Origin: Saccharospirillaceae bacterium
GTDB lineage: Bacteria; Pseudomonadota; Gammaproteobacteria; Pseudomonadales; Oceanobacteraceae
Assembly: GCA_021208685.1 (NCBI GenBank)
Contig: JAJOJJ010000041.1
Location: forward strand, 1-64,000
Length of the DNA stretch: 64,000 nucleotides
Direction of reading: 5' to 3'
The first letter of the stretch is position 1, and each line of letters starts with the position of its first letter. The notes under the pieces were generated by a model that made no database searches, was not told where the DNA came from, and saw only the letters and a program-made list of their open reading frames with translations. Below, piece after piece: positions 15,737 to 25,801 of the stretch. A program made the translations under genes and the position numbers.

Positions 15737-17161
15737 ATGAGAGTCTCTCCCCCTTACATTAGAACACTATCTGCCTCTTGTTTAATCATCTTCTCTGTCG
15801 TCGCCACTCATGCCTCGGCTGAAGGGCTTCAGTCCGAGATGGATAGACTATTCAACGAAATGAGTAATACAACCAGACCGGGTATTCATGAGACACAACG
15901 CCGTGGAGTTATTGCGGGTGGGCGTGTGACCACCAAAGCGCGTATTTTTGATGAAAACCTAGTTAGCTTTGTCCCTCCATCTTGGAAAGCTGGGTGTGGT
16001 GGCGTTGATCTATTCGGTGGTTCTTTATCGTTTGTGAATGCAGATCAGATTGTTCAACTGATGCGAGCTGTGGCAGCAAATGCAAAGGGCTATGCTTTTC
16101 AACTAGCTCTGGATAATGTTTTTCCTGATGGTGCCAAATGGATAGAAAACTTTCAGAAGAAAGTTCAGGCTTTGAACCAGCATTTAGGCAATTCTTGTCA
16201 GTTAGCTCAGGGTATTGTTAACGATTCACTAAGTGCTTTTGACACGAAACTAAAGAACGATACTCGTACAAAAGCATCGACCAAAGGTTTATTTGAAGAC
16301 ATGTTTTCTGCAACGCAGGAAACGGATGGACAAACGGCAATCAAGACGCTGAAAGACAACTCGCCACAGGCCTACCAAGAGATGATAGGTAATATTGTCT
16401 GGAAGCAACTCAAAAAGAATAGTGTAAGTTCATGGTTCCAGTACGGGGATAACAGCCTGCTTGAAGCCATGATGTCTATAACTGGTGCCGTTGTCATTGG
16501 TGATTTAATTAATGATCCAAATCTTGCTGGAGCAAACAACAGTACTAATCCCATCGTCACCTTACCAGGAAATCGAATTACCCTGGGAGACCTCATTTCA
16601 GGTGGCTCTGTTAAAGTTTATTCATGTGACAGTGATACGGTTAACTGTATTTCTGCTGGTTCTGAGCTGAAGAGTGTTCAGCTCAAGGGTATTGGCAATC
16701 AAATGTCAGATTTACTTCTTGGTTCTGATTCTTCACCTGGATTGATTTATAAATATGCAAACAATGTTGGGGCTTTAAGTTCTGCCGAGATAGCTTTTGT
16801 ATCAAATCTCCCCAGTAGCTTTGGCTCACTTTTCCGAAATCTTTCAGCTGTTTCCAGTGATACAGCAGAGCAGTTTGCTCAGCAAGCACAGACCATCATA
16901 GCGCTAGATATAACCTACAGGTTTATTGAGGAGATATACCGGGCAACAACTATTGCGTTAGCTAACAGTGATAATGCCTATCAACAAAAAGCTGTTGATG
17001 TACTTGATGCTTCTCGTGCTGTTGTCAGACAAGAGTATGACCAATTAATTGTTAGACACGGGAAGCTAAGTGATCTGATGGGACATTACAACAGCTTACT
17101 TGATGTCACAAAGAAGCAGCGGCTTTTACTTGCAACCCAAGCATCAGGGAAAAAGGAGTAA
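15737..17161 (+). CDS. traH: F-type conjugation protein TraH
   Basis: 474 residues with a signal peptide (about residues 1-28, ending THASA). The TraH hallmark is a Cys-Gly-Gly block near residue 93 (AGCGGVDLFGGSLSFVN), followed by a long helical region with coiled-coil character. TraH of F-type secretion systems is periplasmic and acts in pilus assembly and mating-pair stabilisation. TTGGAGCAACAG precedes the ATG. Operon with traG (3-bp gap). In SGI1 the TraH homologue replaces or supplements that of the IncC helper. Confidence 0.88.
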   Translation: MRVSPPYIRTLSASCLIIFSVVATHASAEGLQSEMDRLFNEMSNTTRPGIHETQRRGVIAGGRVTTKARIFDENLVSFVPPSWKAGCGGVDLFGGSLSFVNADQIVQLMRAVAANAKGYAFQLALDNVFPDGAKWIENFQKKVQALNQHLGNSCQLAQGIVNDSLSAFDTKLKNDTRTKASTKGLFEDMFSATQETDGQTAIKTLKDNSPQAYQEMIGNIVWKQLKKNSVSSWFQYGDNSLLEAMMSITGAVVIGDLINDPNLAGANNSTNPIVTLPGNRITLGDLISGGSVKVYSCDSDTVNCISAGSELKSVQLKGIGNQMSDLLLGSDSSPGLIYKYANNVGALSSAEIAFVSNLPSSFGSLFRNLSAVSSDTAEQFAQQAQTIIALDITYRFIEEIYRATTIALANSDNAYQQKAVDVLDASRAVVRQEYDQLIVRHGKLSDLMGHYNSLLDVTKKQRLLLATQASGKKE

Positions 17162-17164
17162 CTA

Positions 17165-20100
17165 ATGGATTTTAGTATTTATTCCGTCGGTGATGCCGCA
17201 TTTCTAGAGCAAATAATGATTGCTGTGGCGATGGCTACAGGCACCGGTGATTTTGAACGCATGGTAAGTATTGGCCTTTTAATTGGCGCTCTTATCATCT
17301 CATTTCAGTCGTTATTCCAGGGCGCTAAATCCTGGGATTTACATCAAGTTTTTGCTTGTTGGCTCGTGTATGCCATTTCCTTTGGAGCCGGCGTTACGGT
17401 AACTATTGAGGACGCGTACAACGGACAAGTGCGAGTAGTGGATAACGTACCTGTTGGTCCAGCCGCCGCTGGTTCTATAATCTCAAGCGTTGGATTTGGT
17501 CTCACAAAACTCTTTGAGGTTGCATATAGCCCTGTCGCGAGTGTGACTGAATCAAAGTTCATGGATTCTTTAGAGTTATTATCAAAGCTCAGAAATCACG
17601 AAATGGAGTCAGCACTATGGACTGTCTGGAATGATTCCCTAGGAGGCGGTACTGTTGATATGAAGAAAAGCCTGACTAACTACATATCAGAATGCACAGC
17701 AATTAAATTTTCATTAGGTGAGTCAAATGAGGATCAAATCAACACGGAGAATTGGCGTACAGCTCTCAGATTTGATTCACAAATATATGGGACCCGATTG
17801 TTTCTGTCTCCATCTGGTCCGACAGATCCCAGTTGTACAGATGGCTGGATTCAGTTGAGCCAATCCTTTGAAACTGCGTTCAATTCTGGCCTTTCGCAAC
17901 AAGCTCTTGGCTATTTGTTGTCTACCACTGATGCTTTGAATGCTACATCTGACGCTTTATATCGCCTGCAGGTTACTAATGTGGCCGCAGGTGATTTTAT
18001 AAAAGCCAATTTTCTGCAACCTATCGTACAGCGTGGCTTTGCTCAGTACTACAGTGATATGAATGATCCGTACGCACAAATCATGCTCACTCAAGCAGAG
18101 TCTCAGCGAAATACGCAATACGCAGCCGAACAGTCTTTATTTGTAAAATCGATTCAACCTCTTATGACCTTGGTAGAGGGTTTTGCGTATGCGATTACGC
18201 CTATAGCTGCTTTTGTTATGGTGCTCGGGTCTAAAGGTTTGCTATTGGTCGGTAAGTATCTTCAGATGCTTATATGGGTACAACTTTGGTTACCAATTAT
18301 GTCGGTAATCAATCTATTCATTTACATAATGGGGCAGCAGGCTCTCGCAAAATATACGACAGGGAACTTATCCTCATTTGAAGGTGTTGCCTATGCTGGG
18401 GCCGAAATTGAGCGTTGGATAGGTATAGGTGGAATGATGGCGGCAGCAACCCCCGTCCTATCGTTGATGCTAGTAACTGGCTCAGTATATGCCTTCAATA
18501 GTCTTGCTCAACGAGTGGGAGCTAGTGATACAGTCAATGAAAAACTGATGTCACCAGACTTAGTGGACCGTGGTTCTGTTTTGAGCCAACAACCACAATT
18601 TAATCAATCCAGAATTGCTGGAACAATGACCTCTGGAGGTGAGTCGTTAGTTGATAGTATTAACTTAGGAAGTACTGTAAGTAATGCCCTTAGCAGTAGC
18701 TCTGCTGCTACTGCACAGGCCCAGAAAGGCTTCGCTAGCCAATTAAGTAATAGTGTGTTTTCTGGACATGGTTCAGAACAGACTTATTCACAACTACAAT
18801 CATTAGGACAAACGCTGAGAGCGTCTGATTCAACTCAGGCTAAAAGTATTTTGTCCGCCGCCCAGAACTACTCTCGTGATCATGGATTAAATTCCTCTCA
18901 CACGGATGCTGTGGCTGGAGCTATTGCTATGCGGGCCAGCGCTGGTGTGGATGCCGGAAAACTTGCTGCGGCTTTTACAGGACCGGTTGGTGCTGCCGTA
19001 AATGCCGCTAACCCGGTATCTATGAACGGTAGTTTAGATGTATCCGCGCAATCGCAGAGTCAGGATAGTAGACAGCAGCTTAGTTCTGATATTGACTCTT
19101 TATCTCGCGGACTTGGTTTTACAAAAGATGACAGTTCAGCATTAACGAGTGATTTGGCTCGTCAAGTTTCCACTGATAAAGGTCAACGTTTTACCCAGAG
19201 CTTAGGTGAAGAGCAGAGAAAGCAGCTCATGCAATCCAGTTCTGATCTTTTGTCTTCGCAACAAACCTACCAAGAGTTATCTCAGGCTCAGCAAACTATC
19301 GGGACTACTAGCAACAATAATATTAGCGCGTTAGCTGACAAAGTTCTGAACAACTGGTCAGCTGGCAAGTCATTGTCAGATGGCGTTAGACAGTCATCCC
19401 CAGAGACAAGAGATTTTGCGCAAAGAAAAGCCCAGCATTACCAAGATTTAGGCATTGATTCACAGAGGGCAATAGTTGGAGGGCAGTTGTTTGCTATGCT
19501 TAATTCCAACTCTCCATCTGAACAAGCAATTGCAGCCAGTGCAATAGCAAGGGCGACTGGTGGCAACAGTGGCATCGACTTTAATCAACCAGGTCAAAGT
19601 GCAATGTTGGTAAAGGATGCTCCGCGCTATGTTTCACCGGTTGAAAATACGAGCTCACTTTCGGCACCGGAAAGAATGAGCAGTGAACAAAAGCTTTTGG
19701 CTGAATCAGGCAGTATTGGATCTGAAAATTCTGTTCGTGACGCTCATGAAAAGGGTATCCAACAACTTGAGCAGAGTTATGGGTCCAGCAGAAATGAATA
19801 CCTTAATGACCGCTTGCCTGCTTTAAAGTCACAGATCATGGCATCTGATTTAGCCCCTTCAACATCCAGCACTTTGTTTGCAGGTGCTGAAGGCGCTGGT
19901 CGTTTTGTACAGCAAGTTGTGGGTGGCGCAGGAGCCGCCAAAGATGGGTTCGCAGAGAATTTTGGGCAATCAATGTCTAAGTTAGCCCAGATGACTCCGG
20001 AACAACGAGATCAGTTTATTGAGGACACAAAGAAAGGGGATGATTACGTCAAGCAAGAGTATGGTCTCGGAGGCTTCTTGGCCGTAGGCGCTGCAAATCT

Positions 20101-20569
20101 GGGTAGGGATATCATTGGTGTGGGGATCAGTGGATTTGAGGCCGGTAAAGAATGGTTAACTGGTAAGTCAGATCTTTCAGAGGCAGCACAGGGAATGTCT
20201 GTTAGAGAAAGAGGGATGTTTTTTGCTTCTGCATTAGCAAGTGCAAGCGAGGCTGGAGCTGGAAAGGCGGCTGAGTTTGTTCAGCAATATGGTGACGAGT
20301 TCAGGCAGATAGCAATGGATACTGCAAGATATGATTATGGTTTGAATAGTCAGGCAGGAGCAGAATTGTTTGCTGCATCGTTGATGGGCGGCGATTCATC
20401 GCGCTCTGGAGAACTAAGAGAAAATCTCAGAGAAGAGGTTGGTGATAACGTATTGGCAGATAAAATGGCTGCGATTATTGAAAGTTCTGCGGGGGCAGGT
20501 AAAGACCAAGCGGGCGGATATTTAGCGCCTGTATCAAGGTATTTGTCCGTAGCCAAAGGAGGCCGTTAA
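17165..20569 (+). CDS. traG: F-type conjugation protein TraG (mating-pair stabilisation / entry exclusion)
   Basis: 1134 residues. The N-terminal domain is an inner-membrane TraG_N-like region with hydrophobic segments near residues 30-50, 65-80, 330-355, 360-395 and 420-450. The long C-terminal half is hydrophilic, Ser/Gln/Ala-rich and probably periplasmic. AAGGAG lies 9 bp upstream. In SGI1-family elements the own TraG variant lets the element escape entry exclusion by a resident IncC plasmid; I infer the same use here. Intact, with no frame break. It overlaps the next small gene by 1 bp. Confidence 0.88.
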   Translation: MDFSIYSVGDAAFLEQIMIAVAMATGTGDFERMVSIGLLIGALIISFQSLFQGAKSWDLHQVFACWLVYAISFGAGVTVTIEDAYNGQVRVVDNVPVGPAAAGSIISSVGFGLTKLFEVAYSPVASVTESKFMDSLELLSKLRNHEMESALWTVWNDSLGGGTVDMKKSLTNYISECTAIKFSLGESNEDQINTENWRTALRFDSQIYGTRLFLSPSGPTDPSCTDGWIQLSQSFETAFNSGLSQQALGYLLSTTDALNATSDALYRLQVTNVAAGDFIKANFLQPIVQRGFAQYYSDMNDPYAQIMLTQAESQRNTQYAAEQSLFVKSIQPLMTLVEGFAYAITPIAAFVMVLGSKGLLLVGKYLQMLIWVQLWLPIMSVINLFIYIMGQQALAKYTTGNLSSFEGVAYAGAEIERWIGIGGMMAAATPVLSLMLVTGSVYAFNSLAQRVGASDTVNEKLMSPDLVDRGSVLSQQPQFNQSRIAGTMTSGGESLVDSINLGSTVSNALSSSSAATAQAQKGFASQLSNSVFSGHGSEQTYSQLQSLGQTLRASDSTQAKSILSAAQNYSRDHGLNSSHTDAVAGAIAMRASAGVDAGKLAAAFTGPVGAAVNAANPVSMNGSLDVSAQSQSQDSRQQLSSDIDSLSRGLGFTKDDSSALTSDLARQVSTDKGQRFTQSLGEEQRKQLMQSSSDLLSSQQTYQELSQAQQTIGTTSNNNISALADKVLNNWSAGKSLSDGVRQSSPETRDFAQRKAQHYQDLGIDSQRAIVGGQLFAMLNSNSPSEQAIAASAIARATGGNSGIDFNQPGQSAMLVKDAPRYVSPVENTSSLSAPERMSSEQKLLAESGSIGSENSVRDAHEKGIQQLEQSYGSSRNEYLNDRLPALKSQIMASDLAPSTSSTLFAGAEGAGRFVQQVVGGAGAAKDGFAENFGQSMSKLAQMTPEQRDQFIEDTKKGDDYVKQEYGLGGFLAVGAANLGRDIIGVGISGFEAGKEWLTGKSDLSEAAQGMSVRERGMFFASALASASEAGAGKAAEFVQQYGDEFRQIAMDTARYDYGLNSQAGAELFAASLMGGDSSRSGELRENLREEVGDNVLADKMAAIIESSAGAGKDQAGGYLAPVSRYLSVAKGGR

Positions 20570-20823
20570 TGAGCAGACGAGCTGAATATAGACGCGCAAT
20601 TAAAGAGCTTAAAGTGATGATATTACTGGGGGAAGGGAGATGGCTAAACGAAAAGCCAATCTCCTGTGGAAATAAAAAATTTATCGTCGATGGTTCGGTG
20701 TTGAACAATGTAATCAGAGAGCATCCGGAACTTAATAAACACATTTTGATAGGTTTTTTTTCGTCGCCTCAACGGTATCCGTTATTAAGATATAAAGATA
20801 GGCAGTTAACGTTAAGTCTATAA
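20569..20823 (+). CDS. Small basic hypothetical protein after traG
   Basis: 84 residues; its ATG overlaps the traG stop (TAATG), so it is coupled to traG. Basic and without membrane segments (MSRRAEYRRAIKELKVMILL..). Position is that of one of the small SGI1 genes next to traG. Function unknown. Confidence 0.6.
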   Translation: MSRRAEYRRAIKELKVMILLGEGRWLNEKPISCGNKKFIVDGSVLNNVIREHPELNKHILIGFFSSPQRYPLLRYKDRQLTLSL

Positions 20824-20832
20824 TTAATAAAA

Positions 20833-20858
20833 AAAGGCTCTCAGGAGCCTTTGTTTTT
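20833..20858. terminator. Terminator between convergent genes
   Basis: AAAGGCTC / GAGCCTTT stem with a 4-nt loop, then GTTTTT on the plus strand. It overlaps the 3' end of the minus-strand gene. Confidence 0.8.
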
Positions 20859-21131
20859 ATTCAATCCATAGAAGCTTCCAGATACATCTACGTCACTTAC
20901 CATTGGAGATCCTGTGGCAGGGTTGTATGTGACGTCTGCAAACAGATAACGCCCAGATAATGTGTTCGTTTTACTCCCGGAATTACTGATTAGATAGGCT
21001 CTTCTACCAATCTTTAAAGATGCCAGCAGAGAAACTCCGACTACAAAAAATATGAGCGACCATAGGCCAAGAAGTTTGTACGAATAGAACAAACTTACGA
21101 TTAAAAACAAAGAGAATAGCGCCTTTTTCAT
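20841..21131 (-). CDS. Small membrane protein of integrative elements
   Basis: 96 residues; GGAGGCGTAA upstream of the ATG. Two hydrophobic segments in residues 3-42 form a hairpin, followed by a hydrophilic tail (VTYNPATGSPMVSDVDVSGSFYG) of a kind seen in small ICE and plasmid proteins. Divergent from the next plus-strand gene. Possible entry-exclusion role only by analogy; unproven. Confidence 0.55.
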   Translation of the reverse strand: MKKALFSLFLIVSLFYSYKLLGLWSLIFFVVGVSLLASLKIGRRAYLISNSGSKTNTLSGRYLFADVTYNPATGSPMVSDVDVSGSFYGLNKNKGS

Positions 21132-21490
21132 TTACGCCTCCTGATTAATATGTAACCGATTATAGATTATCGTTCAGAAATGCAAATCTTCATAGCACCA
21201 TAAAATGATACTGTAAAAAAACACAGTATTTGGCGTTGCATTATCAAAAAGTCATGGTATTTATGATTGATGACAAAGTTAATCAGTGAATAAATCAGGT
21301 GTGTTATGGAGAAAGATATGAAGCATTTAGATCGTGAAACTGAAAAGCGATTAAACATAGTCGTTAAGGCAATCGGAACGTTGTTTATTCTAAGCTTTCT
21401 TGCTCACTTAGTTATCTCGTCGTGGAGAGATGACCAATATGGATTTACCTTACTCGCGTTGATTGCAGGGGGCGCGTTAGTTTGTAGTGG

Positions 21491-22774
<1,284 letters not shown>

Positions 22775-22789
22775 TAAGGAGGACTACTG

Positions 22790-23416
22790 ATGTATGCCTT
22801 AGAGCCGTTAGAACGTGATGTTATTGGTAGCTTTGACAAGTTTGCCGTTCAATTGAGTGAAGAGAAGCCAGACCAAGATATTTTTGAGTTCGATTTGACT
22901 CTGTGGACACTACTGAAGCTTTTATCAGCCAATGCGCCATCCCAGGTTAGCAATCATTTTTCTCTTCCAGAAGATCTTGTTAATAAATTGGCGTCAGCTC
23001 CTGACAGTTATCTTTCACAATTAGCGAGTGGAGTTCTTCTGAGCTTTAAACTTGAAACAGATCAAATGGAAGTGATCGATAATCTTGCCGGTAGCTACGA
23101 TTCTGTCATATGCTTTAAAAATGTTGTGGACGACTTTGACGCCGCGTACTGGCTATTGCTTAACAAGTTAGCTAGTAGAAACTTGGACATGGCGATGCAA
23201 ATTTTTGGTGTATCTTCTGGTCTTGCTTCCTCAGTCGCCGCCTCCTCAAACAGCCAGTTAAGGTCGTTATCGCATAGGGTCGTTATTAGATTTTCATTGA
23301 GATTTGATATTGGCGTACTCGATCAATTCTTATCAGCAGCTCTTGCCGATACAACGCCGATTTTATTAAAAAAAAATTCAGCAATCTTTGGTGTGGAGCC
23401 GTCATTCCGCACCTAA
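22790..23416 (+). CDS. sgaD: FlhD-like transcriptional activator subunit (SgaD-like), C-terminus altered by IS
   Basis: 208 residues. The C-terminal half matches the FlhD pattern: YWLLLNKLASRNLDMAMQIF, GVSSGLASSVAASSNSQLRSL, then VVIRFSLRFD, compared with LLLAQRL..ASAMFRLGI..MATTLAALTLPQMVKL..CHFRFD of FlhD. The N-terminal half is specific. It precedes an FlhC-like gene, as in flhDC and in AcaD/AcaC of IncC plasmids. AAGGAGGAC lies upstream. The IS1634-like element enters near the end: the last few residues (FRT) now come from the IS, replacing an ancestral end GGDNHE. The activator function may be kept. Confidence 0.72.
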   Translation: MYALEPLERDVIGSFDKFAVQLSEEKPDQDIFEFDLTLWTLLKLLSANAPSQVSNHFSLPEDLVNKLASAPDSYLSQLASGVLLSFKLETDQMEVIDNLAGSYDSVICFKNVVDDFDAAYWLLLNKLASRNLDMAMQIFGVSSGLASSVAASSNSQLRSLSHRVVIRFSLRFDIGVLDQFLSAALADTTPILLKKNSAIFGVEPSFRT

Positions 23417-25154
23417 TTTAATAATTAAAATAGTGTGATCCAGTGATCATTTCTCAGTGAAAAAGACGATACCATCTTGACCGCGAACGACAGTTTTGAT
23501 CTATTACTGTTATTTGACGGTCTCAAAATATGTCGACTCAACCTATTATTAAGCGCTTGGATGACCTTGGCCTCATTGCCGCTTTTTGTCATGAAATCGG
23601 CCTGCCACAGATGATAGATGCGGTCATTCCTAAGTATTCCGACCACCATGTTTCTCATGGTGACGCTGTATTGGCCATGATCCTTAATGGACTCGGCTTT
23701 CACAGCAGAACGCTTCACATGTTCTCTGACTTTTTTAAGACCAAGCCCGTGTCTAAATTGCTCGCCAAAGATATTGATGCACATCACCTGACCGATGACG
23801 TGCTAGGTCGCACCTTGGATGCCCTGTACGAAGCCGATGTCTCCGCGCTCTATCAAGTTATTGCACAGCGCGTTGTTGATAAACTCGGCCTGACTACGGA
23901 CGCTGTTCATCTGGATATCACGAGCTTTCACGTTGATGGCAAGTATGCGCAAGATGAAGAGACCAATGTGATCCAGCTTGTGAAAGGTTATAGCCGAGAC
24001 CACCGTCCAGAGCTCAATCAAGTGGTGCTTGAGCTCATTTGTGAAAACCAAGCTGGCCTTCCGGTTTATATGCAAGCGCTCAGTGGTAACACCAATGATG
24101 CCAAAGCATTCGCCGAAGTCACTCGCCATCATATTCATTGTCTAAAAGCGGCACAAAATAGCCGTTACTTTATCGCTGATGCCGCGTTGTACACAGAAGA
24201 GAGCATCGCCTCGCTAGATAAACAACAGCAAAAGTTCATTACCCGAGTGCCGATGACCATCAAACTGGCAAAGCAAGCTTTGCTTGCCTTAGAGCCAGAG
24301 CAATTAAGCTCGATGGGCAACGGCTACTCAGGGTGCTGGATAGATTCGGACTACGGCAAGGTGACTCAACGCTGGTTGCTCGTTCACAGTGAGCAAGCGA
24401 CAAAGCGAGAAGAAATCACCTTCTACAAAAACTTAGAGAAAAACGTCGCTAACGAACTCAAAGCGTTAGATAAAATAAGCAAGCTCCCCTTCGCTTGCGA
24501 TGCCGACGCAACATTGGCATTCAACACCTTCAAGAAGCAATGCCAGCTACTGGGATTTGAACAAACCATTATCATCAAAACGCCGACTTACTCGAGTCCT
24601 GGTCGCCCAAAGAAAAACGAAAAACCGACTGGATATCAATATTTCATCGAGGCGCGACCATTTACCTACCTAGAAAAAGTAAAGTTGGCAAAACTTAAAG
24701 TCGGCATGTTCATCCTTGCAACGAATGACATCGCCAGCGAAGCGCTAACAATGGAAGCCCTTCTCAAGCACTACAAATCGCAACAAAAAGTCGAGCGCGG
24801 GTTTCGTTTTCTAAAAAGTCCGGAGTTCCTAACTTCTTCAATATTCTTGAAAAAACCACAGCGTATTGAAGCATTGCTGATGATAATGACGCTGAGCTTG
24901 CTTGTTTACGCCAGCTTAGAGCACAAAATCAGAGAACAACTCACCCAAACCGAAGCGTTTTTCCCGAGCATGGTAAGCAACAAACCGACGACAAAGCCGA
25001 CGGCACGCTGGGTGTTCTTGAAGTTTGAAGGTATAGATATCTTGGAAATCAATGGCCAACGATTCATCACAGGGCTTCAAGAACATCAAACTCGGCTTTT
25101 AAAACGGTTAGGTAGCCTCTACGAGGCAGTTTATTCCTGAATTAGGTGCGGAAT
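23404..25154 (+). mobile_element. IS1634-like insertion sequence, about 1.75 kb
   Basis: Inverted repeats ATTCCGCACCTAATT at 23404 and its complement AATTAGGTGCGGAAT ending at 25154. A 3-bp GTC occurs on both sides (23401-23403, 25155-25157); removing the IS and one GTC restores the sgaD frame to a stop overlapping the sgaC start. A 3-bp duplication is shorter than I would expect for IS1634 relatives, so the exact ends are tentative. Confidence 0.82.
23530..25140 (+). CDS. Transposase, IS1634 family (DUF4277 type)
   Basis: 536 residues. The N-terminal DUF4277-like region is KRLDDLGLIAAFCHEIGLPQMID, GDAVLAMILNGLGF. The DDE catalytic core includes VHLDITSFHVDGKY, FIADAALYTEESIA and the late Glu near HYKSQQKVERGFRFLKSPEF. 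Intact, on the same strand as the activator genes it separates. Only catalysis of the element's own transposition is expected. Confidence 0.87.
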   Translation: MSTQPIIKRLDDLGLIAAFCHEIGLPQMIDAVIPKYSDHHVSHGDAVLAMILNGLGFHSRTLHMFSDFFKTKPVSKLLAKDIDAHHLTDDVLGRTLDALYEADVSALYQVIAQRVVDKLGLTTDAVHLDITSFHVDGKYAQDEETNVIQLVKGYSRDHRPELNQVVLELICENQAGLPVYMQALSGNTNDAKAFAEVTRHHIHCLKAAQNSRYFIADAALYTEESIASLDKQQQKFITRVPMTIKLAKQALLALEPEQLSSMGNGYSGCWIDSDYGKVTQRWLLVHSEQATKREEITFYKNLEKNVANELKALDKISKLPFACDADATLAFNTFKKQCQLLGFEQTIIIKTPTYSSPGRPKKNEKPTGYQYFIEARPFTYLEKVKLAKLKVGMFILATNDIASEALTMEALLKHYKSQQKVERGFRFLKSPEFLTSSIFLKKPQRIEALLMIMTLSLLVYASLEHKIREQLTQTEAFFPSMVSNKPTTKPTARWVFLKFEGIDILEINGQRFITGLQEHQTRLLKRLGSLYEAVYS

Positions 25155-25171
25155 GTCGGGTGGAGATAATC

Positions 25172-25705
25172 ATGAGTGAATGTTTTACATCTGGTTCGTT
25201 ATCTCGCTGGGTAAAAGCAAGGCACATGGCATTGGCGGGTTATATCACAAAGATAATTATCCTAGAGACTGGTTTGACTTATAAGCAAGTTCGCAGGCTG
25301 TACGCTGAGCTTGAATATTGCGGATATGATGTGAAGGATAAGAAATCCAGGACATTCCGTGGTGGAGCGACGCTGATCCACAGTCAGACATCTAAAATTC
25401 AAGCATCGCTTTTAATGCAGCTCTATTCAAATCTTGGAGGGGAAAAGGTTAAGCGTTCTGTAGATATTAGCGCTCTGAATAAAGCGTTTAGGATGTATCA
25501 CGCTATCCGTAAAGAAGTACCAGGTATGAAGGGAGGAAAATGGGAGCCCTTCGACATTACAGATGCCTGGTGTCTTGCCTCTGAACTCCGCAATGGAGAA
25601 GCAATGATAGAGCATTGCGAGCAATGCCAATGCACTTTTTTTACGTCAATTAATCAGCGAACATGTGTTGAATGCCCATTCTGTCGGGTTTCAAAAGCTG
25701 CCTGA
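25172..25705 (+). CDS. sgaC: FlhC-like transcriptional activator subunit (SgaC/AcaC/SetC-like)
   Basis: 177 residues from the ATG at 25172 (GGAG 6 bp upstream). The zinc-binding C-terminus is EHCEQCQCTFF..RTCVECPFCR, four Cys as in FlhC; ACxxASELRNGEAMIEHC precedes it, matching the FlhC signature. The N-terminal half contains ETGLTYKQVRRLYAEL. FlhDC-like heteromers are the master activators of SXT (SetCD), IncC plasmids (AcaCD) and SGI1 (SgaCD). The IS1634-like element now separates this gene from its partner, so expression may depend on IS-borne or weak promoters. Confidence 0.83.
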   Translation: MSECFTSGSLSRWVKARHMALAGYITKIIILETGLTYKQVRRLYAELEYCGYDVKDKKSRTFRGGATLIHSQTSKIQASLLMQLYSNLGGEKVKRSVDISALNKAFRMYHAIRKEVPGMKGGKWEPFDITDAWCLASELRNGEAMIEHCEQCQCTFFTSINQRTCVECPFCRVSKAA

Positions 25706-25718
25706 ATACAGCCGCGTA

Positions 25719-25733
25719 TGCCGCAAAAGGGCA
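25719..25733 (+). promoter_or_regulatory. AcaCD/SgaCD-type operator of traN
   Basis: TGCCGCAAAAGGGCA, two mismatches to the consensus, 68 bp before the traN start. Confidence 0.5.
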
Positions 25734-25801
25734 AATAGCGATGCTAATTTTTATGAAAGAGCGACATAGCATTATCCAAACTAAAAAGCTGGAGAAATGC
25801 T

